Positions 14,928 to 23,197 of a stretch of DNA of 25,720 nucleotides are shown here, one piece after another. Location of the stretch: positions 1 to 25,720 of the forward strand of contig JAWXBW010000019.1 in assembly GCA_034440395.1 (NCBI GenBank), read 5' to 3'. The notes beneath the pieces were generated by a model, which did not search any database, had not been told where the DNA came from, and saw only the letters and a program-made list of their open reading frames with translations. Within the stretch, counting starts at the first letter, position 1; each line of letters starts with the position of its first letter. A program made the translations under genes and the position numbers. This DNA comes from JAAUTS01 sp034440395 (lineage in GTDB: Bacteria; Verrucomicrobiota; Verrucomicrobiia; Methylacidiphilales; JAAUTS01).

Positions 14928-15582
14928 TGCTCTTGGGAACAACTAATCCTCCAGAGACCACCATCTTCCACGCATCTTCATAACGGATATCACTTACAAC
15001 CACATCCTTTTCCTCGAAAACTAAGACAAATCCTGTGATAGGATTCGGTGCTGTAGGCAGGAAAACGGTTACCATGATTTTTCCCTCATTACCGATAAAA
15101 CGGCCCGTTTGAAAACCCATGAAAAACCCATTCAATCCGGGATAACGAATAAAAACCACGGGCTTACGATTATCGTCCGACGTAGTGCCACCAATCTCTT
15201 TTAGGGAATCCACGACCTGTTTAGCTACGGGATAGATAACATTAACGAGAGGAATTTTATGGAGAACAACTTCTAACCATCGAACCAACTTTTTGCCTAT
15301 GACATTCGTTGCAATTAAGCCTACTAAAATAACGGTGGCTAGCGTAATGAATAATGCGGCAAAAGGTATAGTGCCTTCAACGATGAGGAACTTAGGAATG
15401 ATAGACCCATAAACGACAACCAGCGCATGAACGAGTTTTTCGGCAAAGCCGCTCATGACATGGTAAAGAAATTTTAAGATCCAGAACGTAGCAAAAAGCG
15501 GGATAATAACGAACAGTCCGGTCAGAAATTTATTTCTAATCCAGACAAGAGGAGCTGATTCTTTTTGCGCGGTGTTGTTCAT
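14857..15582 (-). CDS. DUF502 family membrane protein
   Basis: This encodes 241 residues. Two membrane segments (about 18-40 and 73-95) are followed by a soluble C-terminal domain with KIPLVNVIYPVAKQVVDSLK, NRKPVVFIRYPG, GFQTG and MVTVFLPTAPNPITGFVLVF, the pattern of DUF502 proteins, whose function is unknown. The stop of the upstream gene and this ATG are almost fused (TAATAATG), pointing to translational coupling with the YqaA-type gene. An upstream ATG at 15597 would overlap that gene and is less likely. The last 71 bp are antisense to the end of uppP. Confidence 0.88.
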   Translation of the reverse strand: MNNTAQKESAPLVWIRNKFLTGLFVIIPLFATFWILKFLYHVMSGFAEKLVHALVVVYGSIIPKFLIVEGTIPFAALFITLATVILVGLIATNVIGKKLVRWLEVVLHKIPLVNVIYPVAKQVVDSLKEIGGTTSDDNRKPVVFIRYPGLNGFFMGFQTGRFIGNEGKIMVTVFLPTAPNPITGFVLVFEEKDVVVSDIRYEDAWKMVVSGGLVVPKSIMFESTAMPAVQSPTPVDTTQKE

Positions 15583-15584
15583 TA

Positions 15585-16202
15585 TTATCTTAACCATTTA
15601 ATTGCAAAAAAGCCTACTACGCCAAGAAAAAAAAGCAATGTAACAGCGATTTCAAAATACTTCTCCACATAAGGCTTAACCAGTGGGCCAAAAAAGCGAA
15701 CCGTCCCACAGACCAAAAAGAACCTAGCTCCACGTCCCACGATTGATGCTAAAATAACCGTAACGACAGAGACGGAAAAAACACCCGATGCAATAGTAAA
15801 GACCTTATAAGGGATAGGTGTAAAGGCGGCAGTCAAGATAGCAAGAAAGGCATTTTCTTGATACTTGGTTTGAACAAGGGCAAAAATTTCTGGAGTAAAC
15901 CCAGGTACCACTTGAAAGAATAAATCATCCACTAAATACCAAAACCCTAAGCCTAAGTACCAACCAAACACGCCACCTAAAACAGATGCCACCGTACACC
16001 AGAAAGCGTAAAGATACCATTTCTGTGGTCGCGCAAAGCATAGAGCTAAGAGTAAAACATCTGGCGGAATAGGAAAGAATGACGATTCTGCAAAGGAAAT
16101 AATAAATAAAGCAGGTAGGCCATAGGGGGTGTCCGCCCAATGGAGAGTCCACTCATACAAGCGCCTCAGTGGATTTTTTTTTACAACAGTCGTTTCAGAC
16201 AT
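15585..16202 (-). CDS. YqaA/DedA-type (VTT domain) membrane protein
   Basis: This encodes 205 residues with several hydrophobic segments. Diagnostic stretches are FAESSFFPIPPDVLL near the N-terminus, AFTPIPYKVFTIASG in the middle and IVGRGARFF, the conserved acidic, proline and arginine positions of the DedA/YqaA (SNARE-associated/VTT) family. Proteins of the wider family have been linked to lipid scrambling or flipping of lipid carriers and to membrane homeostasis; the YqaA branch is less studied. It sits directly upstream of the DUF502 gene and near uppP, so a shared role in envelope lipid handling is conceivable but is inference. Confidence 0.85.
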   Translation of the reverse strand: MSETTVVKKNPLRRLYEWTLHWADTPYGLPALFIISFAESSFFPIPPDVLLLALCFARPQKWYLYAFWCTVASVLGGVFGWYLGLGFWYLVDDLFFQVVPGFTPEIFALVQTKYQENAFLAILTAAFTPIPYKVFTIASGVFSVSVVTVILASIVGRGARFFLVCGTVRFFGPLVKPYVEKYFEIAVTLLFFLGVVGFFAIKWLR

Positions 16203-16296
16203 GGCCTGAGTTAAGGGATTCTACGCCCAAGGTGCAACACCAAGCTTAGAGCTCACAAAGCTACTTCGTATCAATAAATAATCGGTTATCTCTCTA

Positions 16297-17235
16297 CTAT
16301 CTTCTCGCCCTTGGGAAAAGATAGCTGACGCCCCACTTTGTGGTCTCCCCTGATGTTAGGGTGGCACGGTAAAAAACTTCGGGACAAACTGTTGCGGAAT
16401 CTGCCCAGACGGCTGCATGAAAAGGCTTAAAGTTAGGTTGTATAATGACGCGGGCTGAGCCGCCTTCATTACTCAAGATAAAATTAAAATCTTGGGGAGG
16501 GATAAGGCCGAGTTCAAAATAACCTCCCGTCCCCTCAGGCCGCTCAGGGGCGAGCCGCCAACCCATGGCTAGACGCCGCCAGTTTTCCTTCGGTGTAAAT
16601 GGTAATTCAGGTTTTGTGTTAACGATGAGAAGAGAGGAATCACCCCCTTGTGGGGCTACAAAAAAGTTGTGGTTATAGTGATCAAAACTAAACTCCGCTT
16701 TTCCTGTATTTTTCAGCTCGTACTGTATCTCAAGCGTGGCCGTAGGGGTGGAACTAACCGTGTAGGTCTTTGTTAAACTGTATCCCCACTGCCCCAGACT
16801 TTGAGAGCTACTCACGGTCAAGGACGTGGCAGCTTGGCTCAGCAGACGTGTCTTGCTGCGCTCCGCTACGGGCCACGCACGCCAAAAAACGTAAGGATCT
16901 GCCGCATCTCGGATTAAGCGACCAAACCCGATTTTTAGAAACTGACCTTTCGGGGCTTTAGCCTCATCAAAGCCGAGTATGCCTAACCCATTTAGCCCAA
17001 ACTCATCAGGCAAACCGCTCACCCCAAGCATAGTTTCTCCCTCCCAAGTAATCGCACGTACCTGAGCACTGCGATCAAAGCGTTGGTTGAATTTTTTCTC
17101 TAGTCGATCCGTCGCTACAGTTAACTCGACCGTAAGTTCCCCTGCCACTAGGGAATGGGAACTTTCTTGAGATCCACGATTACAACCTCCCAAAAAGAAA
17201 GGTATAAGCACCAAACTAAAAATCAAACGATTCAT
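16297..17235 (-). CDS. Lipoprotein with possible galactose-mutarotase-like fold
   Basis: This encodes 312 residues. The N-terminus has a lipobox (IPFFLGGC, Cys18). The remainder is beta-rich: QVRAITWEGETMLGVSG, then GQFLKIGFGRLIRD, LTKTYTVSSTPTATLEIQYE and FDHYNHNFF. The last motif resembles the conserved HNF-type patch of aldose-epimerase/galactose-mutarotase-like proteins, a sugar-binding beta-sandwich. I would not assign an enzyme activity. It starts 24 bp after the recN stop on the same strand, so it may be co-transcribed with recN, but I see no functional link. Confidence 0.55.
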   Translation of the reverse strand: MNRLIFSLVLIPFFLGGCNRGSQESSHSLVAGELTVELTVATDRLEKKFNQRFDRSAQVRAITWEGETMLGVSGLPDEFGLNGLGILGFDEAKAPKGQFLKIGFGRLIRDAADPYVFWRAWPVAERSKTRLLSQAATSLTVSSSQSLGQWGYSLTKTYTVSSTPTATLEIQYELKNTGKAEFSFDHYNHNFFVAPQGGDSSLLIVNTKPELPFTPKENWRRLAMGWRLAPERPEGTGGYFELGLIPPQDFNFILSNEGGSARVIIQPNFKPFHAAVWADSATVCPEVFYRATLTSGETTKWGVSYLFPRARR

Positions 17236-17259
17236 AAAGGCAATGACTTCCGCTGCCTC

Positions 17260-18918
17260 TTAATCAAATTGAGCTAAGAGCGAATTAGCTAGCTCCTTGG
17301 CCGTGCTGCCTGAATCCCCCAACATACGCGCCATTTCACTGACTCGTTCCTTGCGCTCTAGGTTTTCCAACAAGGTCAGAGTCCGTCCCTTTAAAAGCTT
17401 CTTTTCTACCCGGAAATGAACATGCCCTGCTGCGGCAACTTGCGGAAGATGGGTAATACAAAGCACCTGATGTTTTTTAGCCAATTGCCGCAATCTTTTT
17501 CCCACGGCTAAAGCGGTCTCTCCGCCAACATTAGCGTCCACTTCGTCAAAAATCAGCACGGGAATTTTATCTTTTTCTGCTAAAACCGATTTAAGTGCAA
17601 GCATGACACGAGCCATCTCCCCGCTGGAGGCGATGGAGCGCAGAGCTCTGGCTGACTCCCCTGGGTTTGGCGCAAATTGAAATTCCACTCGGTTAAAGCC
17701 GCGACTACCCGCAGCCTCTAAATTTTCAAGTTGCACGGTAAATTCAGACTGCTTAAAGCCCAGTTCTTTGAGTTGGCTTGAAACCTCTTTACTAAGTTTA
17801 GGTGAAAACTTTTTTCTGCTCTCGGTTAGTTCATCGCCATGCTTCTTACGCTGAGCCGTCGCTAGCTTTAAATCAACTTTAAGTTTGATGAGCTTTTCTT
17901 CACGACCCGCTAGGGATTCACGCTTCGCCTGTAACTCTAATCCCTTGGCTAAGACTGCTTCAATGGTAGAGCCATATTTTCTTTTAAGAGTGTGGATTAA
18001 ATCAAGACGTTCTTCCAAGCTTTTCAATAGACTAGAGTCAAGGTCGATGCGCTCGACGCGGTCTTGGACATCACGGACTAATTCTTGAACTTGGCTAATA
18101 ACGGATTCATTTTGTGAAACCAATTCTTCCGTAGAGTTGTCAATCTGTTGCCACTCTCTCAGTTGTCGCTGCACGCGAGCTAACTGACTCATGACGCTCT
18201 CCTCAGATTCGGACAGAATACCAGTAACGGTATTACCCAACTCAATCAATTTTTGAGCATTCGAGGCGATCTGAAAATTTTGTTGTGCGCTAGATTCTTC
18301 CTCTGGACTAAGCTTAGCAGATTCAATCTCTTGGAGTTGGTGATCAAGAAAGTCTAACTCTTCTTGTAGATTACGCTGATCAAAAGACTCTAATTGTTGA
18401 ATCTCTTGTTCGATCGATTGGGTCTTCTTTTGTTGCTCCTGATAAAGTGAAACTAACTCCCCTAACCCACCATAGGCATCTAAAGCACCTAGCTGATGAT
18501 CAATGGATAAAAGGGATTGGTGATCATGAGGGCCGTGCATATCGACTAAAATATCACCTATTTTTTTAAGAACTTGAAGGGTGGCAGGACTCCCGTTGAT
18601 GAATTGGCGATTTTGTTTCTGGGTCGTGAAAGACCTTTTCAAAAGTAACTCTCCATCTTGGCAGGGTTCCATGCCTGCCTCGACAAGCAAAGCATCTAGA
18701 TCATCACTAGCATCCAGTAACCCTTCCACTAAACACTCCGTGGCACCATCACGAATCAAGGCTTGCTCAGCCCTCCCGCCTAGCAATAAGTTAAAGGCAT
18801 CAATTAAGATGGATTTACCCGCACCTGTTTCTCCAGAAAGGATATTTAATCCCTCATGGAGGTCCCACGTGAGGTCTTCGATTAAGGCTAGGTTCTTGAT
18901 GCGTAAGCTGCGCAGCAT
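17260..18918 (-). CDS. recN: DNA repair protein RecN
   Basis: RecN is an SMC-like ATPase that acts early in double-strand break repair. The 552 residues match the family length. The N-terminal head holds Walker A (SGETGAGKSILID, about 28-40). Two long helical arms form the coiled coil (about residues 150-400, rich in Glu, Gln and Leu). The C-terminal head holds the ABC signature (IASSGEMARVMLALKSVL) and Walker B with the D-loop (VLIFDEVDANVGGETA), followed by the His of CITHLPQVA. The start MLRSLRIKNLALIEDL is typical. Confidence 0.95.
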   Translation of the reverse strand: MLRSLRIKNLALIEDLTWDLHEGLNILSGETGAGKSILIDAFNLLLGGRAEQALIRDGATECLVEGLLDASDDLDALLVEAGMEPCQDGELLLKRSFTTQKQNRQFINGSPATLQVLKKIGDILVDMHGPHDHQSLLSIDHQLGALDAYGGLGELVSLYQEQQKKTQSIEQEIQQLESFDQRNLQEELDFLDHQLQEIESAKLSPEEESSAQQNFQIASNAQKLIELGNTVTGILSESEESVMSQLARVQRQLREWQQIDNSTEELVSQNESVISQVQELVRDVQDRVERIDLDSSLLKSLEERLDLIHTLKRKYGSTIEAVLAKGLELQAKRESLAGREEKLIKLKVDLKLATAQRKKHGDELTESRKKFSPKLSKEVSSQLKELGFKQSEFTVQLENLEAAGSRGFNRVEFQFAPNPGESARALRSIASSGEMARVMLALKSVLAEKDKIPVLIFDEVDANVGGETALAVGKRLRQLAKKHQVLCITHLPQVAAAGHVHFRVEKKLLKGRTLTLLENLERKERVSEMARMLGDSGSTAKELANSLLAQFD

Positions 18919-19285
18919 AGTAGTAAACTAGCTTGAATAATCTAAAACTTGCAAGTGACCATAACGCTTTGTAAGAAATTTTATACGTTTCACGTCAATC
19001 TCTGATTTGAGATCAACAGGATGAATAGGCTAAAGGAGGTGATTTCGGTTAACCCTGTGGGTGAGAGTCAGAGCAGACATGGGGAGAAAGACGGAGGGGG
19101 AGTTTTTACCACGGATAACACGGATGTTCACGGATGGTGGGGGAAGAATAAAGCAAAGGATAAATGAAAATAAACTTCTCTTTTCTCAATCCGTACTATC
19201 CGAGGTAAAAACTCTGGTTTTTCGTGGTCTTCGTAACCATCAAGACTAATCTACATTTTCCTTTTTAGTTTAAGTAGTTATGTGC
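18919..19285. other. Gene-poor stretch between recN and phnE
   Basis: This 367-bp stretch holds no convincing gene. It contains an imperfect inverted repeat (19100-19214) and repetitive motifs of the kind ACGGATAACACGGATG and CAACAGGATGAATAGG. A 62-codon open frame (19061-19249) exists, but it is made mostly of these repeats and I do not count it as a gene. Confidence 0.5.
19100..19214. repeat. 26-nt imperfect inverted repeat around a 63-nt centre
   Basis: The left arm (19100-19125) begins GAGTTTTTACCACGGATAAC. The right arm (19189-19214), read on the other strand, is the same apart from 3 of 26 positions. The arms enclose 63 AT-rich bases. The ACCACGGATAACACGGATG motif resembles dispersed intergenic repeats I associate with Verrucomicrobia and Planctomycetes genomes; I could not check copy number. 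Confidence 0.7.
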
Positions 19286-20095
19286 TCAGACAGTGGTTCC
19301 GAGAGGTCTGACGAGACGCTTCGTGATGGAAGCACGGATGCGCTCACCCGCAAGGTCAAGAATGACGACGAGGGCTAGGATATAAATTAGCACCGTGCAA
19401 AAGCGATCCCATTGATAATATTCTTGGTAACTGTAGAGTTGCACGCCCACGCCGCCTGCTCCGACGTAGCCGATAATGGCGGCAGAGCGGATATTATATT
19501 CTAACATCCAGAGGGAGTGACTCCAGACGAGGGGCTTGGCAAAGGGCCACATACCGTGTTGGAAAGATTGGATAACACCGGCCCCCATAGCACGGAGGGC
19601 TTGGGCTACATCAGGGTCAGCCGACTCAAAGGCATCACTGAAAAACTTTCCCAAGTAACCCATGCTGTAAAAAGTCAGTGCGATAACGCCAGCTAGCGAG
19701 TTGGGCCCGACGATGGCTACAGCAATGAGTGCCCAGATGAGACTCGGGATGGTGCGGATAACGTTCATGGCCATGCGGGCACAAATTGAAAGCCAGCGAG
19801 GTGCTATATTTTGAGCGCCTGCTAGAGCCAGAGGGATGGAGAGGAGGATGGCAAAAAAAGTGGCTAAAAAAGCGATCTGCACGGTCTCTCCAAGGGCGGC
19901 TAGAACACGTCCAGAAACGCTCCAATCGGGCGGAAAAAAACGGCTCACAAGTGATCCCAGATTTCCTAAATAATCAAGATGCCTACCTGATCCACGCAGA
20001 GATGGAAGGGAAAGGATTACGCCTATTAAAAAGAGTAAACCCGTAACGTGCAAGACACCGAGACGATTGCGTAAGGATGAGGAATCAACGTTCAT
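19286..20095 (-). CDS. phnE: Phosphonate-type ABC transporter permease
   Basis: This is the membrane subunit of an importer. The 269 residues have about six hydrophobic segments. The coupling (EAA) loop is FSDAFESADPDVAQALRAMG, typical of PhnE, and TIPSLIWALI and IGYVGAGGVGVQLY are also characteristic. I chose the ATG at 20095, 17 bp after the phnC stop; an ATG at 20137 in the same frame would overlap phnC by 25 bp and add residues unlike the family. It is the last gene of the phnD-phnC-phnE-like operon. Confidence 0.88.
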   Translation of the reverse strand: MNVDSSSLRNRLGVLHVTGLLFLIGVILSLPSLRGSGRHLDYLGNLGSLVSRFFPPDWSVSGRVLAALGETVQIAFLATFFAILLSIPLALAGAQNIAPRWLSICARMAMNVIRTIPSLIWALIAVAIVGPNSLAGVIALTFYSMGYLGKFFSDAFESADPDVAQALRAMGAGVIQSFQHGMWPFAKPLVWSHSLWMLEYNIRSAAIIGYVGAGGVGVQLYSYQEYYQWDRFCTVLIYILALVVILDLAGERIRASITKRLVRPLGTTV

Positions 20096-20112
20096 AGAAC
20101 AGTAGCCGGTAT

Positions 20113-20844
20113 TTAGGCTTCTACACGCAGAAGGCAACCATGATCAGGAGAGCGGGGATCGATTTTGATGAGGTAATCAGCGTAGAGATTAATCCACGTA
20201 GGATCATGCAAGACGCAGAGAACACTGGCAGCTCCGCTTGTCGTAAAAGATCGTAGTTGGTCGAGCACACGGACGGCTAATTCAGGATCCAGTTGGGAGA
20301 CGGGTTCATCTGCTAGGATTATTTCGGGTTGCTGAAAGAAGGCACGGGCGACCGAAGTTCTTTGCTGCTCACCACCTGAAACCTCTGCCGCCCAGTGATT
20401 GGTACGATGAGCCAAGCCTAAAGTTTCTAATAACTCTAGGGCTTCTTGCTTATCTGAAGGAGGGAAGCCAAAGGTGCTACGCCACCATGGGTAACGAGCT
20501 AGGCGCCCCGTTAAGACATTGTCTAGTAAGGTCGATGTGGGAGAGAGTCGGAAATTTTGAAAGATAATTCCCATCCGCTTTTGAAATAGGTCTGGCTCAT
20601 GCTGGCATCCTTCCTGACAGGAATAAGAAATGGCGCCTTCGGCGGGATTTTCTAAAGCGGAAAGAATCCGCAGTAAGGAGGTTTTACCTGATCCAGAAGG
20701 ACCCGTAATTGCGACAAAGCTACCTCGAGGCACACTCCACGTCATATTACGAAACAACCATTTACCCTCGCGCTCACAACCTAAGTCCCGCACGTTGAGG
20801 TGCGTAGTCTGTGCTACGGTAGAAATGTCGGGTAATAGCGGCAT
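20113..20844 (-). CDS. phnC: Phosphonate-type ABC transporter ATP-binding protein
   Basis: This encodes 243 residues. It has Walker A GPSGSGKTS (48-56), a Q-loop with FQNFRL (Gln96), the ABC signature VSGGEQQR (155-162), Walker B IILADEP (175-181), and a following D-loop SQLDPE. A stretch of about 10 residues after DNVLTGRL (YPWWRSTFGF) is the characteristic PhnC insert (family form: GRLGR...SLFGLF). It lies 5 bp after the phnD stop, so the genes are tightly co-transcribed. Confidence 0.9.
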   Translation of the reverse strand: MPLLPDISTVAQTTHLNVRDLGCEREGKWLFRNMTWSVPRGSFVAITGPSGSGKTSLLRILSALENPAEGAISYSCQEGCQHEPDLFQKRMGIIFQNFRLSPTSTLLDNVLTGRLARYPWWRSTFGFPPSDKQEALELLETLGLAHRTNHWAAEVSGGEQQRTSVARAFFQQPEIILADEPVSQLDPELAVRVLDQLRSFTTSGAASVLCVLHDPTWINLYADYLIKIDPRSPDHGCLLRVEA

Positions 20845-20849
20845 AGCGC

Positions 20850-21749
20850 TTAAGGCTTAGTCAGCTCTATATACTCCACCAAAGGGGAAACGTGCTGGGC
20901 GGGATCAACTACGACAAGTTTTGAGGTGAAGACTTTATCCCGCAGTGCGGTGTTAGGCTCCTTGTTTAGGGAAAGAAGAACGGCTAAAAGAGTAGCACGA
21001 TCCGTTGCGCTTAGGCTAGAGCGGACGACAATGGCATGGGTGGGAACGGGACCTTGTTCGTCTATTTTTTTCAAACGCGCACGCTGCTCTAATGTAAGAT
21101 GCTTATCTAAATCTAAAACATAGTAGCTCACAGCGGCAGCTTCTGCATCTCCATTGAGTACACGCTCCACCGCCGAAACATAACCCGTGCCATACCACAC
21201 GTTGTCCTTTCCGAAGAAGGCCTCAGGATCTTCGCCTTTACCTAAGAGACCTTGCTTAACTAAATCAGCCCGCGGCACGAGCCCCCCCGAGGTGCTTGTT
21301 TTACTGGAAAAAGCCACGCGTTTGCCCTTGAGATCAGCGATTGAGGTGTAGGGTGCTTCTTTTAAAGCGATCCAGTAGCTGGGATAGTCCGTGCGACCCT
21401 CTATCTCCCCTGCCACAAGAATATCAGCTACTCCCGTCGAACGAGCTTGCACCATTCCCGTGCCACTCACGTAAGCTAGATCTACCGTTCCGTTACTGAG
21501 ACCTTCCTGAATAACGGAGGAAGAAAGAGGGATAATAACTTCCACCGGAACTTTTAACGCCTGACTGAGAAATGCCGTTAGTTTCTCTTTTTCTTCCAAC
21601 ATGGCATCAGGGTTTTTGTCAGGCTTTAGTGCCACCACGACTTTTTTTAACGAAAGTGCTGTTGCGGGTGCTTCTGAGGGTTTAGGAGAACAGGAAACGA
21701 TTAAGCTGAGGGCTAAGAGACTCGGTAAGAAACGAATAGAAGTGCTCAT
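20850..21749 (-). CDS. phnD: Phosphonate/phosphite-type ABC transporter substrate-binding lipoprotein
   Basis: This encodes 299 residues. The lipobox IVSCSPKP (Cys20) predicts a lipid-anchored periplasmic binding protein. The body matches the PhnD/PtxB family: VVVALKPDKNPDAML at the start of the first lobe, GTVDLAYVSGTGMVQA, DLKGKRVAFSSKTSTSGGLVPRADL at the ligand-binding hinge, and DAEAAAVSYYVLD. The family binds phosphonates, phosphite or related phosphorus oxyanions; the ligand cannot be read from sequence. It is the first gene of the operon. Confidence 0.88.
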   Translation of the reverse strand: MSTSIRFLPSLLALSLIVSCSPKPSEAPATALSLKKVVVALKPDKNPDAMLEEKEKLTAFLSQALKVPVEVIIPLSSSVIQEGLSNGTVDLAYVSGTGMVQARSTGVADILVAGEIEGRTDYPSYWIALKEAPYTSIADLKGKRVAFSSKTSTSGGLVPRADLVKQGLLGKGEDPEAFFGKDNVWYGTGYVSAVERVLNGDAEAAAVSYYVLDLDKHLTLEQRARLKKIDEQGPVPTHAIVVRSSLSATDRATLLAVLLSLNKEPNTALRDKVFTSKLVVVDPAQHVSPLVEYIELTKP

Positions 21750-21758
21750 GTGAAGACT

Positions 21759-21787
21759 AAATTAGAGTGAGACCTATTATCAGTCAA
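21759..21787 (-). promoter_or_regulatory. Candidate promoter for the phnDCE operon
   Basis: On the minus strand TTGACT (21787-21782), a 17-bp spacer and TAATTT (21764-21759) resemble -35 and -10 boxes. The -10 box ends 9 bp before the phnD ATG, again implying a very short leader. No Pho-box-like direct repeat was recognised here. Confidence 0.35.
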
Positions 21788-21871
21788 GATGTTTGGAGGC
21801 AAGATTTAATAAAATTTGTAAAAAAGAAGGGTGACTAGGCTCAACTGTAATCAGAGGTGCAGCTATGGCGG

Positions 21872-21885
21872 CTCATTCGAATGAG
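21872..21885. promoter_or_regulatory. 14-bp perfect palindrome, possible operator
   Basis: CTCATTCGAATGAG is a perfect palindrome in the divergent gap between phnD and exbB. Its position between two divergent operons is suitable for a dimeric regulator. No regulator family can be named from it. Confidence 0.3.
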
Positions 21886-22038
21886 AGCTTGCCTCGACCT
21901 AATGTTCGTAGTTCTAGGTAAGCTAATTTTCTCCTATAAAACAAAGTAGGGAAATTTTGTATTTTTTATACCATGTTCCCTATTTTTACAATTAACTTTA
22001 AGGTAGCTTTTGCCCCTCCGCTATTTCACAATGCCGTG

Positions 22039-22791
22039 ATGATGCGCATCATGACGGGCTTACTTCTCACTCTATTTTTTTTCCTCACCGTTTTGCAAGC
22101 CGAAGAGCCCGTTCCCGCACCTCGTCCCCCCGTCAGTGCTATTGATCGCCTCGCCGCACTGCCTAGGCTTCTAGCTAGTGGTGGTACCACCGTCTACGTG
22201 CAGCTTGCGCTTTCCATATTTGCTGGGGCCGTGGCGATGGAGCGGTTTTTTCGACTGAACAGAAAGAATATCGTTCCCACGGGATTCACTGCCGAGGCCG
22301 AACGCCTTTGGGCCGAGGGAAAAAAGGCGGAGCTTTTAGAGTTGTGCAAGGAAACTCCCTCCACGCAGGCACGCATCATCGCATGGGTGCTAAAGCATCA
22401 TAAAAATTCTTATATAGATGTGTCACGAGTTGCTGGTGACATGGCCGCAAGAGAAATCCGTCACCACCTGCAAAAAGCCTATCCGCTCGCAGTCGTTGGC
22501 ATGTTGGAACCCCTTCTCGGTCTACTCGGCACCGTTCTCGGGATGATGGAAACATTTGCAGAAGTCTCATCCTCGGGCGCATTGGGCGACGCTGCGACAT
22601 TGGCCGGGGGTATCTCGAAATTTTTGGTCTGCACCGGCACGGGCCTGTTTATCGCTGTGCCTTGTCTGGGGGCGTATTACTACCTACGCCATCGCACTGT
22701 TTTTCTGGCTCATGAGCTAGAAGAGCAGGTGGATCATCTATTGCATAAATGGTTTTTGATTCAGGAGGTGTCCGATGCAAATCCATCTTGA
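22039..22791 (+). CDS. exbB: MotA/TolQ/ExbB-family proton channel protein
   Basis: This is the pentameric inner-membrane channel subunit of a proton-motive-force-driven motor. The sequence shows an N-terminal signal-like segment (TGLLLTLFFFLTVLQA), a short Pro-rich linker (EEPVPAPRPP), a first membrane helix (TTVYVQLALSIFAGAVAMER), a cytoplasmic part, then the two family helices with GMLEPLLGLLGTVLGMMETF and GGISKFLVCTGTGLFIAVP. Start choice is uncertain: the ATG at 22039 gives a clean signal; an in-frame ATG at 21973 adds 22 residues, and 22042 and 22051 are further options. The last 17 bp overlap exbD. TGA (22789-22791) serves as its stop. It could equally be named tolQ. Confidence 0.85.
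   Translation: MMRIMTGLLLTLFFFLTVLQAEEPVPAPRPPVSAIDRLAALPRLLASGGTTVYVQLALSIFAGAVAMERFFRLNRKNIVPTGFTAEAERLWAEGKKAELLELCKETPSTQARIIAWVLKHHKNSYIDVSRVAGDMAAREIRHHLQKAYPLAVVGMLEPLLGLLGTVLGMMETFAEVSSSGALGDAATLAGGISKFLVCTGTGLFIAVPCLGAYYYLRHRTVFLAHELEEQVDHLLHKWFLIQEVSDANPS
22763..22769 (+). promoter_or_regulatory. Strong ribosome binding site for exbD inside exbB
   Basis: AGGAGGT lies 5 bp before the exbD ATG, within the exbB coding sequence. It is the strongest Shine-Dalgarno match in the window and fixes the exbD start. Confidence 0.85.
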
Positions 22792-23197
22792 AGAAGAGCA
22801 AACGGCGGAATTGCCCATCGTTGCCATGATTGACGTGGCCTTTCTGCTGCTCGTATTTTTTCTCGTCGCAACCACGTTGAAGAAGCCTGACGAAAAAGTT
22901 CCTGAGGTGATTGTTGACTTACCGCAGTCAGCTATTTCTCTCAGTCCCAACGCACAAAAGCAAATGCCCACGGTGATAACTGTAAACAAGGACGGACAGT
23001 TTTTTATCAACGCAGAAAGTGTGTCGCAACAGGCTCTGCACGAACGACTCAAAGAAATCGCAAAGAACGCCCCCCAAACGCGTATCCGCATTGATGGAGA
23101 CCGCGAGGCGCGTTACCAGCAAATTATCCAAGCTCTGGAACTGTGCCAATTCGAAGGTCTGCACAATGTGGGCTTCCATACCGCTGGTGAAAAATAA
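22775..23197 (+). CDS. exbD: ExbD/TolR-family biopolymer transport protein
   Basis: This encodes 140 residues. The short cytoplasmic start QIHLEEEQTAELPIVAM is followed by the single membrane helix MIDVAFLLLVFFLVATTL. Asp20 sits at the site of the conserved proton-carrying aspartate of ExbD/TolR. The periplasmic domain ends with the usual TolR-type sequence (IDGDREARYQQIIQALELCQ). The start overlaps exbB by 17 bp. The 3' end overlaps the next gene by 11 or 32 bp depending on its start. Together with exbB it forms the motor part of the cluster. Confidence 0.9.
   Translation: MQIHLEEEQTAELPIVAMIDVAFLLLVFFLVATTLKKPDEKVPEVIVDLPQSAISLSPNAQKQMPTVITVNKDGQFFINAESVSQQALHERLKEIAKNAPQTRIRIDGDREARYQQIIQALELCQFEGLHNVGFHTAGEK

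Noticed and set aside
19061..19249. 62-codon open frame between recN and phnE
   Set aside because: It is built from the ACGGAT-type repeat and both arms of the inverted repeat; no protein family or ribosome site supports it.
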